From Actinomycetota bacterium (lineage in GTDB: Bacteria; Actinomycetota; Humimicrobiia; Humimicrobiales; Humimicrobiaceae), in NCBI GenBank assembly GCA_023379515.1, contig JAMCQQ010000266.1:1-5085 (forward strand): DNA of 5,085 nucleotides, in the 5' to 3' direction. The position numbers were made by a program, and so were the translations under genes. Below are positions 1 through 4,942 of this stretch, piece after piece; the first letter of the stretch is position 1, and each line of letters begins with the position of its first letter. The notes beneath the pieces were generated by a model that saw only the letters and a list, made by a program, of their open reading frames with translations, searched no databases and was not told the DNA's origin.

Positions 1-1517
1 GGGCAATATTTTGATGGAACTTTACTAATTATTGTTTCAGGGATAATATTTGAGTATTTTTTATTTATGAAATTGCAAATCTTGTAAACAAGAGTTTTAT
101 AAATATCTTTAATGGGCGAAAATCCTCCAACCATATCACCATAAAGTGTACAGTAGCCGACACTTATTTCGCTTTTGTTTCCTGTAGATAAAACCAGCCA
201 GTCATTTTCGTTAGAAAGTCCCATCAAAATATTGCCCCTTATCCTTGTCTGCAGGTTTTCTTTGGTTATATTTATTTTGTCGGTCTTAAATATCTGACCC
301 AGGTTATCCAGATAACTTTTATAAACATTGGATATTGGCATAATTAAAGTATTGATTCCGATATTTGAAGCCAGCAGAAGTGAATCATCAATACTTCCTT
401 TTGATGAGTATTCCGATGGCATCAGTACTGCTGTAATATTTTGGTTTCCTATTGCAAATGATGCTATCACTACAGTAAGTGCTGAATCAATTCCGCCGCT
501 TAATCCTAGTACGACCTTACTGAAACCATTTTTAATTATATAATCTTTTGTACCCAGCACCAAAGCTTTAAATATTTCTTCTTCCTGGCAGGATACGAAC
601 TCTTTATACCTGTCAAAGATCAAATCATAGCACCCAATATCTGTAAGGTTCCTGTTTTTAGCTCCGGAATTGTTTTTTGCGAAATCATTGATTTTTATAA
701 TTTTTGGTAGAGAAGTTTCATCTTTCATGCTATCTCTCTGTTTCTTAAACTTAGCATCTTGCAATCTTGTGGAATTGACTTCTTCAGTATCAAGATCAAA
801 GATGAAATAATCTTCTTCGAAAGCTTTTGCTCTCGCCAGAATTTTTCCTTTTTCATTGACTATCATGCTGTTTCCATCAAAAACAAGCTCATCTTGTCCA
901 CCTACCAGGTTAACGTACATTATGTTTACCCGATTATCTACAGCCCTTGTAAAAAGAATTTTTTCTCTTTCTTCAATTTTTCCAATATGGTATGGGGAGG
1001 CAGAAATATTTATAATAAGATTTGCACCTCCAAGTATAGCCTGTAATTTGGCGGGACCTGATGAATAATAAATATCTTCACAAATATTGACACCAAAAGA
1101 CATTCCTCTTAACTCGAAAATTAAAGTTTCCAAACCTTTTTGAAAATATCTCTCTTCATCAAAAACAGAATAATTAGGCAAGAATTGCTTATTGTAAGTT
1201 GATATTATTTTTTTACCTGAACAAATGGCTGCGGAATTGTAGATTTCGAAGTCTTTATTTACAAACCCAATTATTACAACAATACTATCAGATAATTTTT
1301 TTATCTTATCAAGGTATTTAAGGTTCTCTTCTATAAAAGCTGGTTTGAGCACAAGATCCTCCGGAGGATAACCGGTTATCGCCAATTCCGGAAATGCCAG
1401 AATATCAACACCCAGATTTTTAGCTTGCCCTATGTGTGAGGCAATTTTATCGAAGTTGCCTTTGAAATCGCCTACGATTGGATTTATTTGCGCTGCATAA
1501 AGTCTTAAGTTCTTTAT
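1..1517 (-). CDS. nadE: Glutamine-dependent NAD+ synthetase, C-terminus cut by window edge, probable ATA start
   Basis: The product makes NAD+ from deamido-NAD+ with ATP, using ammonia released from glutamine; it is cytoplasmic and catalyses the final step of NAD biosynthesis. I translated the frame by hand: 505 codons from the proposed start to base 3. Residues 1-245 are a nitrilase-type glutaminase domain with the Glu-Lys-Cys triad: E44 in FPELA, K110 in YNKQFLPNY, C146 in NICEDI. Residues ~300-505 are the synthetase domain, with the PP-loop SGGIDSA at 340-346, ENLQTRIRG at 420-428 and STGNKSE at 444-450. The family usually has some 540-570 residues, so a few dozen are missing off the left edge. 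The frame opens after TGA at 1530-1532 and has no ATG, GTG or TTG until TTG at 1383-1385 (residue 45), which is past catalytic E44. ATA at 1515-1517, 8 nt after AAAGGA, is therefore the best start. It is the last visible gene of the operon, 50 nt after the DUF59 gene. The function is secure; the start is inferred. Confidence 0.93.
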   Translation of the reverse strand, partial: MKNLRLYAAQINPIVGDFKGNFDKIASHIGQAKNLGVDILAFPELAITGYPPEDLVLKPAFIEENLKYLDKIKKLSDSIVVIIGFVNKDFEIYNSAAICSGKKIISTYNKQFLPNYSVFDEERYFQKGLETLIFELRGMSFGVNICEDIYYSSGPAKLQAILGGANLIINISASPYHIGKIEEREKILFTRAVDNRVNIMYVNLVGGQDELVFDGNSMIVNEKGKILARAKAFEEDYFIFDLDTEEVNSTRLQDAKFKKQRDSMKDETSLPKIIKINDFAKNNSGAKNRNLTDIGCYDLIFDRYKEFVSCQEEEIFKALVLGTKDYIIKNGFSKVVLGLSGGIDSALTVVIASFAIGNQNITAVLMPSEYSSKGSIDDSLLLASNIGINTLIMPISNVYKSYLDNLGQIFKTDKINITKENLQTRIRGNILMGLSNENDWLVLSTGNKSEISVGYCTLYGDMVGGFSPIKDIYKTLVYKICNFINKKYSNIIPETIISKVPSKYC

Positions 1518-1547
1518 TTTAAGTTCCTTTCAGTTTAAACTTAAAAT
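1516..1547 (-). repeat. 10-bp inverted repeat spanning the nadE translation start
   Basis: On the minus strand ATTTTAAGTT (1547-1538) and AACTTAAAAT (1525-1516) are perfect reverse complements separated by 12 nt. The AAAGG core of the ribosome-binding site falls in the loop, and the first two bases of the ATA start fall in the 3' arm. Only one of the ten pairs is G-C, so the RNA stem would be weak. A second copy of GAACTTAA at 1512-1505 could compete for the same left arm. No T-run follows, so it does not look like an intrinsic terminator. A role in tuning nadE translation is inference. Confidence 0.5.
1525..1531 (-). promoter_or_regulatory. Ribosome-binding site of nadE pointing to a non-canonical ATA start
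   Basis: AAAGGAA lies directly upstream of the open nadE frame. The bases between it and ATA (1515-1517) give normal Shine-Dalgarno spacing, about 8 nt. No ATG, GTG or TTG is available in frame nearby. The upstream in-frame TGA at 1530-1532 overlaps this element, so the start cannot lie further upstream. Confidence 0.6.
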
Positions 1548-1567
1548 CTTCTGATACTTTTTATTAT

Positions 1568-1879
1568 TTAAGAATTCTGTTGCATCTGCTCTCTGATTTT
1601 TTGGGAAATCATTGCAGGTGACCATGGCGGGTTCCAGACCAGGTTCACATTTACTTTTCCAACTCCATCAATTTTCTCAATTCTTTTTTGAGCTTGTGTT
1701 ATCATCAGGGAGTGCATGGGGCAACCCCTGGTTGTCATGGTCATATCAACATCAACATTGTTTTGATTGTCAATATCCACCTTATATATTAACCCCATAT
1801 CAACAATATTTATTGGAATTTCGGGGTCATATACTTCCGATAAAGCATTCAATACATCATCTTTTGTAATTGCTGCCAT
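1568..1879 (-). CDS. MIP18/DUF59 family metal-sulfur cluster assembly factor (SufT/PaaD-like)
   Basis: This 103-residue protein is full length for a stand-alone DUF59 (MIP18) protein, a cytoplasmic family whose members SufT and PaaD help mature Fe-S proteins. The whole protein is one domain. The visible hallmarks are DPEIPINIVDMGLIY at residues 18-32, the TTRGCPM stretch with the conserved Cys53, and VWNPPWSPAM at 81-90. The C-terminal tail is short and charged. The start is ATG, preceded by a strong GGGAGG at 1885-1890 with 5 nt spacing. The gene begins 17 nt after the cysteine desulfurase gene and is followed 50 nt later by nadE, so co-transcription is likely. The desulfurase neighbour supports a role in Fe-S assembly or repair. 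No separate U-type scaffold (NifU, IscU or SufU) is in the window. I cannot tell which client it serves, so I give no gene symbol. The family call is secure and the pathway role is inferred from relatives and context. Confidence 0.92.
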   Translation of the reverse strand: MAAITKDDVLNALSEVYDPEIPINIVDMGLIYKVDIDNQNNVDVDMTMTTRGCPMHSLMITQAQKRIEKIDGVGKVNVNLVWNPPWSPAMISQKIREQMQQNS

Positions 1880-1896
1880 AAATTCCTCCCATATCT

Positions 1897-3072
1897 TTAC
1901 TTTTTGTATAGCGGTGATATTTTTCTTAAATCTTTTATAGTTTTTTTAGTTACTTCAAGAAAATAATCAATTTCTTCCATAGTGTTTTCAAAGCCGAGGG
2001 TGACTCTTAAAGAGCCGAACGCTTCTTCATTAGACAATCCCATCGCTACTAAAACATGTGATGGTTTCATAGATGAAGAAGAGCAAGCAGAACCGCTGGA
2101 AACAGCGATTCCGTTAATATCCAGCTTCAGAACTATTGACTCTCCCTCTATATATTTAAAAGAAAAATTACAATTGCCGGGAAGCCTTTTTTCAGGATGA
2201 CCGTTAAATCTTACTTCTTCAATGCTGTCCAGTAATTTATTTTTTAGATAATCTCTCATACCGGTAAGTTTTTTAATTTTTACATCAATGTTTCTCTGGC
2301 CCAATTCCGCAGCTTTGGCCAGTCCTGCGATTCCCGGTATATTCTCGGTTCCGGATCTCCTTCCCTTTTCCTGACCGCCGCCAAAAATATGCGGCATAAT
2401 TTTGGTGCCTTTTCTTATATATAATGCCCCCACACCTTTTGGACCATAAATTTTGTGCCCGGATAGAGACAGCAGGTCAACTCCTAATTCATTAACAAGA
2501 GTTTTTGCGCTGCAGAAAGTTTGAACAGCATCTGTATGGAAAATTATATTTTTTTCTTTTAATATTTTCCCGATTTCTTCAATTGGCTCAATTGTACCCA
2601 CGATATTATTTGCATGCATTATTGAAACAAGTATGGTATTTTTATTTATTGCTTTTTCAATATCATCAGGGTCTACCATCCCAAACCTGTCAACAGGTAC
2701 AAAAGAAATTTTAAAACCTTGTTTTGAAAGTGTTTTCAAGGACATTGTAACTGCAGGATGCTCTATTTCCGATGTGATTATATGATTTCCTTGTTTCCTG
2801 TATGCCCCAGCAGCACCAAACAATGCAAGATTATCACTTTCAGTTCCGCCGCTGGTAAAAGTAATTTCAGAAGAACTTGCCCCTAAAGTCCGGGCAATTA
2901 ATTCTCTCGAATTTTCAAGTATTTCTTTTGCCTGCCTCCCCGGTAGATGAGGTTCAGAAGCATTACCATAAAATTCCGTAAAGCACTTATTAACGGCATC
3001 CATTACCTCGGGAAGCACCGGAGTAGTTGCAGCATGGTCAAAATAAATATATTTTAAAGGCTTACTTGTCAA
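1897..3072 (-). CDS. Cysteine desulfurase, IscS/NifS type (class V aminotransferase fold)
   Basis: This PLP enzyme converts cysteine to alanine and leaves a persulfide on its active-site cysteine, the sulfur source for Fe-S clusters and thiolated cofactors. Numbered from the proposed TTG start (391 residues, normal length): YFDHAATTP at 10-18, the PLP-phosphate region SGGTESDNLA around 74-83, H105 in EHPAV, D181 in HTDAVQ, the PLP lysine K207 in SGHKIYGPKG, GGGQEKGRRSGTEN near 231-244, and catalytic C330 in SSGSACSSSS. The extended loop around the cysteine places it in group I (IscS/NifS) rather than SufS. IscS and NifS cannot be separated by sequence alone, so no symbol is given. An upstream GTG at 3079-3081 would add three residues but has no ribosome-binding site; that GTG is itself part of AGGTGA, 5 nt before TTG at 3070-3072. 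It is the first gene of the left operon. No catalytic residue is missing. Confidence 0.95.
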   Translation of the reverse strand: MTSKPLKYIYFDHAATTPVLPEVMDAVNKCFTEFYGNASEPHLPGRQAKEILENSRELIARTLGASSSEITFTSGGTESDNLALFGAAGAYRKQGNHIITSEIEHPAVTMSLKTLSKQGFKISFVPVDRFGMVDPDDIEKAINKNTILVSIMHANNIVGTIEPIEEIGKILKEKNIIFHTDAVQTFCSAKTLVNELGVDLLSLSGHKIYGPKGVGALYIRKGTKIMPHIFGGGQEKGRRSGTENIPGIAGLAKAAELGQRNIDVKIKKLTGMRDYLKNKLLDSIEEVRFNGHPEKRLPGNCNFSFKYIEGESIVLKLDINGIAVSSGSACSSSSMKPSHVLVAMGLSNEEAFGSLRVTLGFENTMEEIDYFLEVTKKTIKDLRKISPLYKK

Positions 3073-3077
3073 TAAAT

Positions 3078-3083
3078 TCACCT
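3078..3083 (-). promoter_or_regulatory. Ribosome-binding site deciding the cysteine desulfurase start
   Basis: AGGTGA on the minus strand lies 5 nt before an in-frame TTG (3070-3072). The nearby GTG (3079-3081) is contained in this element and has only AT-rich sequence upstream, so TTG is the better start. Choosing TTG also brings the conserved DHAATTP motif to its usual distance from the N-terminus. Confidence 0.6.
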
Positions 3084-3260
3084 GATTTTATTTAAAATAA
3101 TGTTTTCACTCGAAGTGCTCATTATCAATTAGAAAACTTACCATTAATTATAATGTGTGTCAATCAGTTGCTTTTTTAATGTCAATTAAAAATATATTAA
3201 AGTACATTAAGATAGAAAGTTTGAAATTAATCTCATAGTTATATTATAAGACTTTACAAA
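3082..3260. other. Intergenic gap between the two gene blocks
   Basis: This very AT-rich stretch separates the end of the ArsA-like ATPase gene from the cysteine desulfurase gene. It holds the candidate promoter and two copies of TGTCAAT (plus strand, 3158-3164 and 3180-3186) spaced exactly 22 bp apart. I see no GC-rich stem followed by a T-run, so no intrinsic terminator for the upstream cassette can be supported, and no small coding frame with a ribosome-binding site. Confidence 0.5.
3135..3163 (-). promoter_or_regulatory. Candidate promoter for the cysteine desulfurase-DUF59-nadE operon
   Basis: On the minus strand a perfect -35 TTGACA (3163-3158) is followed, after 17 bp, by TAAGTT (3140-3135). 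The -10 is weak, but the spacer ends in TGG, giving the TGN of an extended -10. Transcription would begin near 3128, about 55 nt before the proposed TTG start. This is the best-placed promoter in the gap, but AT-rich DNA throws up such matches easily. Confidence 0.45.
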
Positions 3261-4217
3261 TTATCCTATTTTCATACTGACCTTAATAAGGGAATCTCCA
3301 TAGAGAAGTTTTCCCACTTTCCTCAAACTCTCAAGATTGGAAACATCATGATCAAGAAGGGGCAGACGGCTCTGGATAAGGCCATTAAACCTGACGTCAA
3401 TTTCTTCAAGATAAATATTTTGTAAATTTGCTCTTGCCTGCAGGAAACGATTGCCTTCTATAACTTCTGGGAGAATCGTTTGGTTAATGACAATACCTTG
3501 AACAGGAATACCAAGTTTTTCCAGTCCCGAGATTGCACTTTGGGTCTCCTCAATTGGCAGCCTTTCCGGAAGCAAGACTAAAGTAAATACTGTATCTGTG
3601 CGGTCCCGCAGCACTTCAAGTGCCCGATCATATCGCTTCTTATCTTCCTCCAAATCTTTAAAAGAATCGTTATTTTCCCCGGAATTTAACAGTTCTGCCA
3701 ATTTTTTACCTTCCTGAATCTGTGTTTGTAAAAAACCTGCCCAGTCAAAAGGCATGGCCAATTCCCTAAGGGATTTACCTGTCGGAGCAGTATCAAAAAC
3801 TATTACATCCGCATCAGGTTTTTCAAGGAAGGATACAAACTGATCAAAGGTAGCCATCTCTTCCATGCAAGGGGTACTGATGACATCACTGCCAAAAGTT
3901 CCGCTTATTTGAGACATGACTCCGGTAAGTCTTGTTAAGAAGACACCTTTTGAGTCACTGGGATTGATATTTAACCCGCAGAGATTTTTGACATGATTGA
4001 TTGGTACCTTGTCCTGGCCCCCGATTTCCTGGTCAAAAACTGCCGAAAGGCTTACGGTAGGATCGGTTGAAACAATAGTTGTTTTATATCCATGATCGGC
4101 AAACCAGACCGCTGTGGCCGTCGCCATCGTTGTTTTTCCGACGCCGCCTTTGCCTCCGAAGAAGAGATACTTTGTATTTTGTCCGGGTAACATTATTTTC
4201 TTTAAAGCTTCGCTCAT
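3261..4217 (-). CDS. Single-domain ArsA/GET3-family (SIMIBI-class) ATPase
   Basis: This 318-residue cytoplasmic P-loop ATPase belongs to the family that either energises arsenite extrusion (ArsA) or carries tail-anchored proteins (GET3). It has the deviant Walker A GGKGGVGKTT (21-30), the switch I-like STDP (50-53), C117 in TPCMEEMATFDQF (the position of metal-binding Cys113 in E. coli ArsA), the switch II-like FDTAPTG (141-147) and the base-contacting NQ (245-246). It is a single ATPase unit, whereas E. coli ArsA is a tandem of two. Two motifs deviate: DPTVSL replaces the common DPAHSL, and Lys148 replaces the histidine that follows DTAPTG in E. coli ArsA. Only one of the classical ArsA metal-site cysteines is evident. 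It starts 2 nt after the CysCys thioredoxin-fold gene, with AAGGAAGGAA upstream, so the two are tightly coupled. The neighbours favour metal or metalloid handling over protein targeting, but no pump is present and the cargo is unknown. Confidence 0.88.
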   Translation of the reverse strand: MSEALKKIMLPGQNTKYLFFGGKGGVGKTTMATATAVWFADHGYKTTIVSTDPTVSLSAVFDQEIGGQDKVPINHVKNLCGLNINPSDSKGVFLTRLTGVMSQISGTFGSDVISTPCMEEMATFDQFVSFLEKPDADVIVFDTAPTGKSLRELAMPFDWAGFLQTQIQEGKKLAELLNSGENNDSFKDLEEDKKRYDRALEVLRDRTDTVFTLVLLPERLPIEETQSAISGLEKLGIPVQGIVINQTILPEVIEGNRFLQARANLQNIYLEEIDVRFNGLIQSRLPLLDHDVSNLESLRKVGKLLYGDSLIKVSMKIG

Positions 4218-4219
4218 TT

Positions 4220-4576
4220 TTATTGTTCCTTCCTTTCTTTATCAAATCTATAAAGTGCTTCTTTCATAATTTCTAATGCAGGTACACCATAGGAAATTAC
4301 CTGGTTGTTAATAAGTATAGCCGGGGCTCCTATTTTACCTTGATTCATCATAACCATCAGTTCATTCATTATCTTTTTAAATGCACCGCTGAAAAAAGCT
4401 TTACTGGCAGGTATAATTTCTAATCGGGCATCAATTCCGGTTTCAGAGAGTGCCTGCCTGATGATTCGTTCGGCTTGCTCGTCAAAGACGGTCATCCCGG
4501 GCATGCAGCAGGCTGCACTGAGCATGACTATAGTTAATTCTATTTGATTTTGCTTTGTTGTTTTTTGATTGACCAT
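4220..4576 (-). CDS. Small thioredoxin-fold, ArsD-like protein with vicinal CysCys
   Basis: I read a 118-residue soluble protein with the pattern of a small thioredoxin-like domain. A first strand (IELTIVMLS, 12-20) leads into AACCMPG with the vicinal pair C23-C24. An alpha-beta stretch follows (FDEQAERIIRQAL, then ARLEIIPAS). At 82-97 IGAPAILINNQVISYG shows the Ala-Pro of a cis-proline loop and two strands, before a closing helix. ArsD, the arsenite chaperone of ArsA, has the same order: an early CysCys pair, a Pro-containing loop before a strand, and a glycine after the next strand. I infer a metalloid chaperone or dithiol redox partner for the ATPase 2 nt downstream; a plain redox protein is the alternative. 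The longest frame begins at TTG 4639 inside the upstream gene. ATG 4576 has AGGAG at 4587-4591 (10 nt spacing), while ATG 4603 has no good site. The family assignment is by pattern only. Confidence 0.75.
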   Translation of the reverse strand: MVNQKTTKQNQIELTIVMLSAACCMPGMTVFDEQAERIIRQALSETGIDARLEIIPASKAFFSGAFKKIMNELMVMMNQGKIGAPAILINNQVISYGVPALEIMKEALYRFDKERKEQ

Positions 4577-4586
4577 TTTAGTAATA

Positions 4587-4591
4587 CTCCT
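4587..4591 (-). promoter_or_regulatory. Ribosome-binding site choosing the start of the CysCys thioredoxin-fold gene
   Basis: AGGAG on the minus strand stands 10 nt before ATG 4574-4576, slightly long but acceptable spacing. The two longer starts, TTG at 4637-4639 and ATG at 4601-4603, lack an equivalent element, and the extra residues they add resemble no part of a thioredoxin fold. Confidence 0.5.
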
Positions 4592-4607
4592 AAATATTCT
4601 CATAGTT

Positions 4608-4859
4608 TTATCTTGAGGTCTGTTTACCCAAGGTTCCAAGAATGCTTCTTACTGTTTCTTCCAATTCCTCCGCCTTAATGAGAGCAATACAATATATTTT
4701 TCCGTTATTTTCTCCTGTCACTACTGTTAACTTGTCACCGGCTTTAATCCTTGCTTTTTCCCTTATCTCTTTGGGAAGGACCATTTGTCCGCGCTCATCT
4801 ACGGTTACCACTGCTTCGACTTTGCAGCAGCCAAAAATATTTTTGTCTGGCTTTGTCAT
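4608..4859 (-). CDS. AbrB/MazE/SpoVT-type small DNA-binding protein with N-terminal CysCys (HgcC-like)
   Basis: This 83-residue protein has a swapped-hairpin AbrB-type domain at residues ~13-60. The signature is VTVDERGQMVLPKEIREKA, followed by AGDKLTVV. Before it come C11-C12 in FGCCKVEAVV; C57 lies late in the domain, and a helical tail (IKAEELEETVRSILG) ends the protein. AbrB-type domains bind DNA as dimers, typically as repressors or transition-state regulators. From memory, this CCKVEA...LIKAEEL pattern matches small proteins annotated as HgcAB-associated (HgcC), found near mercury-methylation genes and also elsewhere; hgcA and hgcB are not in this window. The cysteines suggest a metal- or thiol-responsive regulator, probably autoregulating through the repeats upstream. 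It is the first gene of the cassette, 31 nt before the next start. GTG 4866-4868 would add three residues but is part of the GAGGTGA ribosome-binding site 5 nt before ATG 4857-4859. The domain call is firm; ligand and targets are inferred. Confidence 0.88.
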   Translation of the reverse strand: MTKPDKNIFGCCKVEAVVTVDERGQMVLPKEIREKARIKAGDKLTVVTGENNGKIYCIALIKAEELEETVRSILGTLGKQTSR

Positions 4860-4864
4860 ATTAT

Positions 4865-4871
4865 TCACCTC
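4865..4871 (-). promoter_or_regulatory. Ribosome-binding site deciding the AbrB-type gene start
   Basis: GAGGTGA on the minus strand is followed after 5 nt by ATG (4857-4859). The in-frame GTG at 4866-4868 is inside this element and has no ribosome-binding site of its own, so the ATG is preferred. Confidence 0.7.
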
Positions 4872-4880
4872 GCTGTTTAA

Positions 4881-4918
4881 TCTGATTATTCAGTAAATTC
4901 TGAATATTCTGATAATAT
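4881..4918. promoter_or_regulatory. Probable operator: inverted and tandem repeats between promoter and AbrB-type gene
   Basis: A 7-bp perfect inverted repeat, TATTCAG-N6-CTGAATA, occupies 4887-4906. On the plus strand TCTGA recurs at 4881, 4899 and 4908, that is, spaced 18 and 9 bp. The 18-bp units starting at 4881 and 4899 agree at 14 of 18 positions. The cluster covers the predicted transcription start near 4907 and abuts the -10 box, a position suited to repression. The binding protein is unknown; the adjacent AbrB-type protein is the obvious candidate. Confidence 0.55.
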
Positions 4919-4942
4919 ACAGTGCAGATTAAGAAATGTCAA
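4914..4942 (-). promoter_or_regulatory. Sigma70-type promoter of the AbrB-thioredoxin-ArsA cassette
   Basis: On the minus strand a perfect -35 TTGACA (4942-4937) is separated by exactly 17 bp from TATATT (4919-4914), which matches five of six -10 consensus bases. Transcription should start near 4907, about 48 nt before the ATG of the AbrB-type gene. It is the clearest promoter in the window. Confidence 0.75.

Noticed and set aside
759..1068. Two overlapping plus-strand frames of 95 and 70 codons
   Set aside because: They lie opposite the nadE glutaminase domain, whose frame is unbroken and carries all catalytic motifs. They lack recognisable domains and are shadows.
1612..1869. Plus-strand frame of 85 codons
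   Set aside because: It is antisense to the DUF59 gene, which has a strong ribosome-binding site and family motifs. The plus-strand translation is low-complexity and matches nothing I know.
3147..3152. Perfect TATAAT on the minus strand
   Set aside because: No -35-like hexamer lies 16-18 bp upstream, and the nearest TTGACA copies are 5 and 27 bp away, both unsuitable spacings.
3181..3260. Possible terminator after the ArsA-like gene
   Set aside because: T-rich stretches exist, but I found no GC-containing stem before them, so an intrinsic terminator cannot be supported.
4577..4639. N-terminal extension of the CysCys thioredoxin-fold protein from TTG 4639
   Set aside because: It would overlap the AbrB-type gene by 32 nt, has no ribosome-binding site, and adds residues unlike the fold. 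ATG 4576 has AGGAG upstream.
4642..4896. Plus-strand frame of 84 codons with a hydrophobic look
   Set aside because: It is antisense to the AbrB-type gene, and its hydrophobicity is what the complement of charged codons produces. No supporting promoter or ribosome-binding site was seen.
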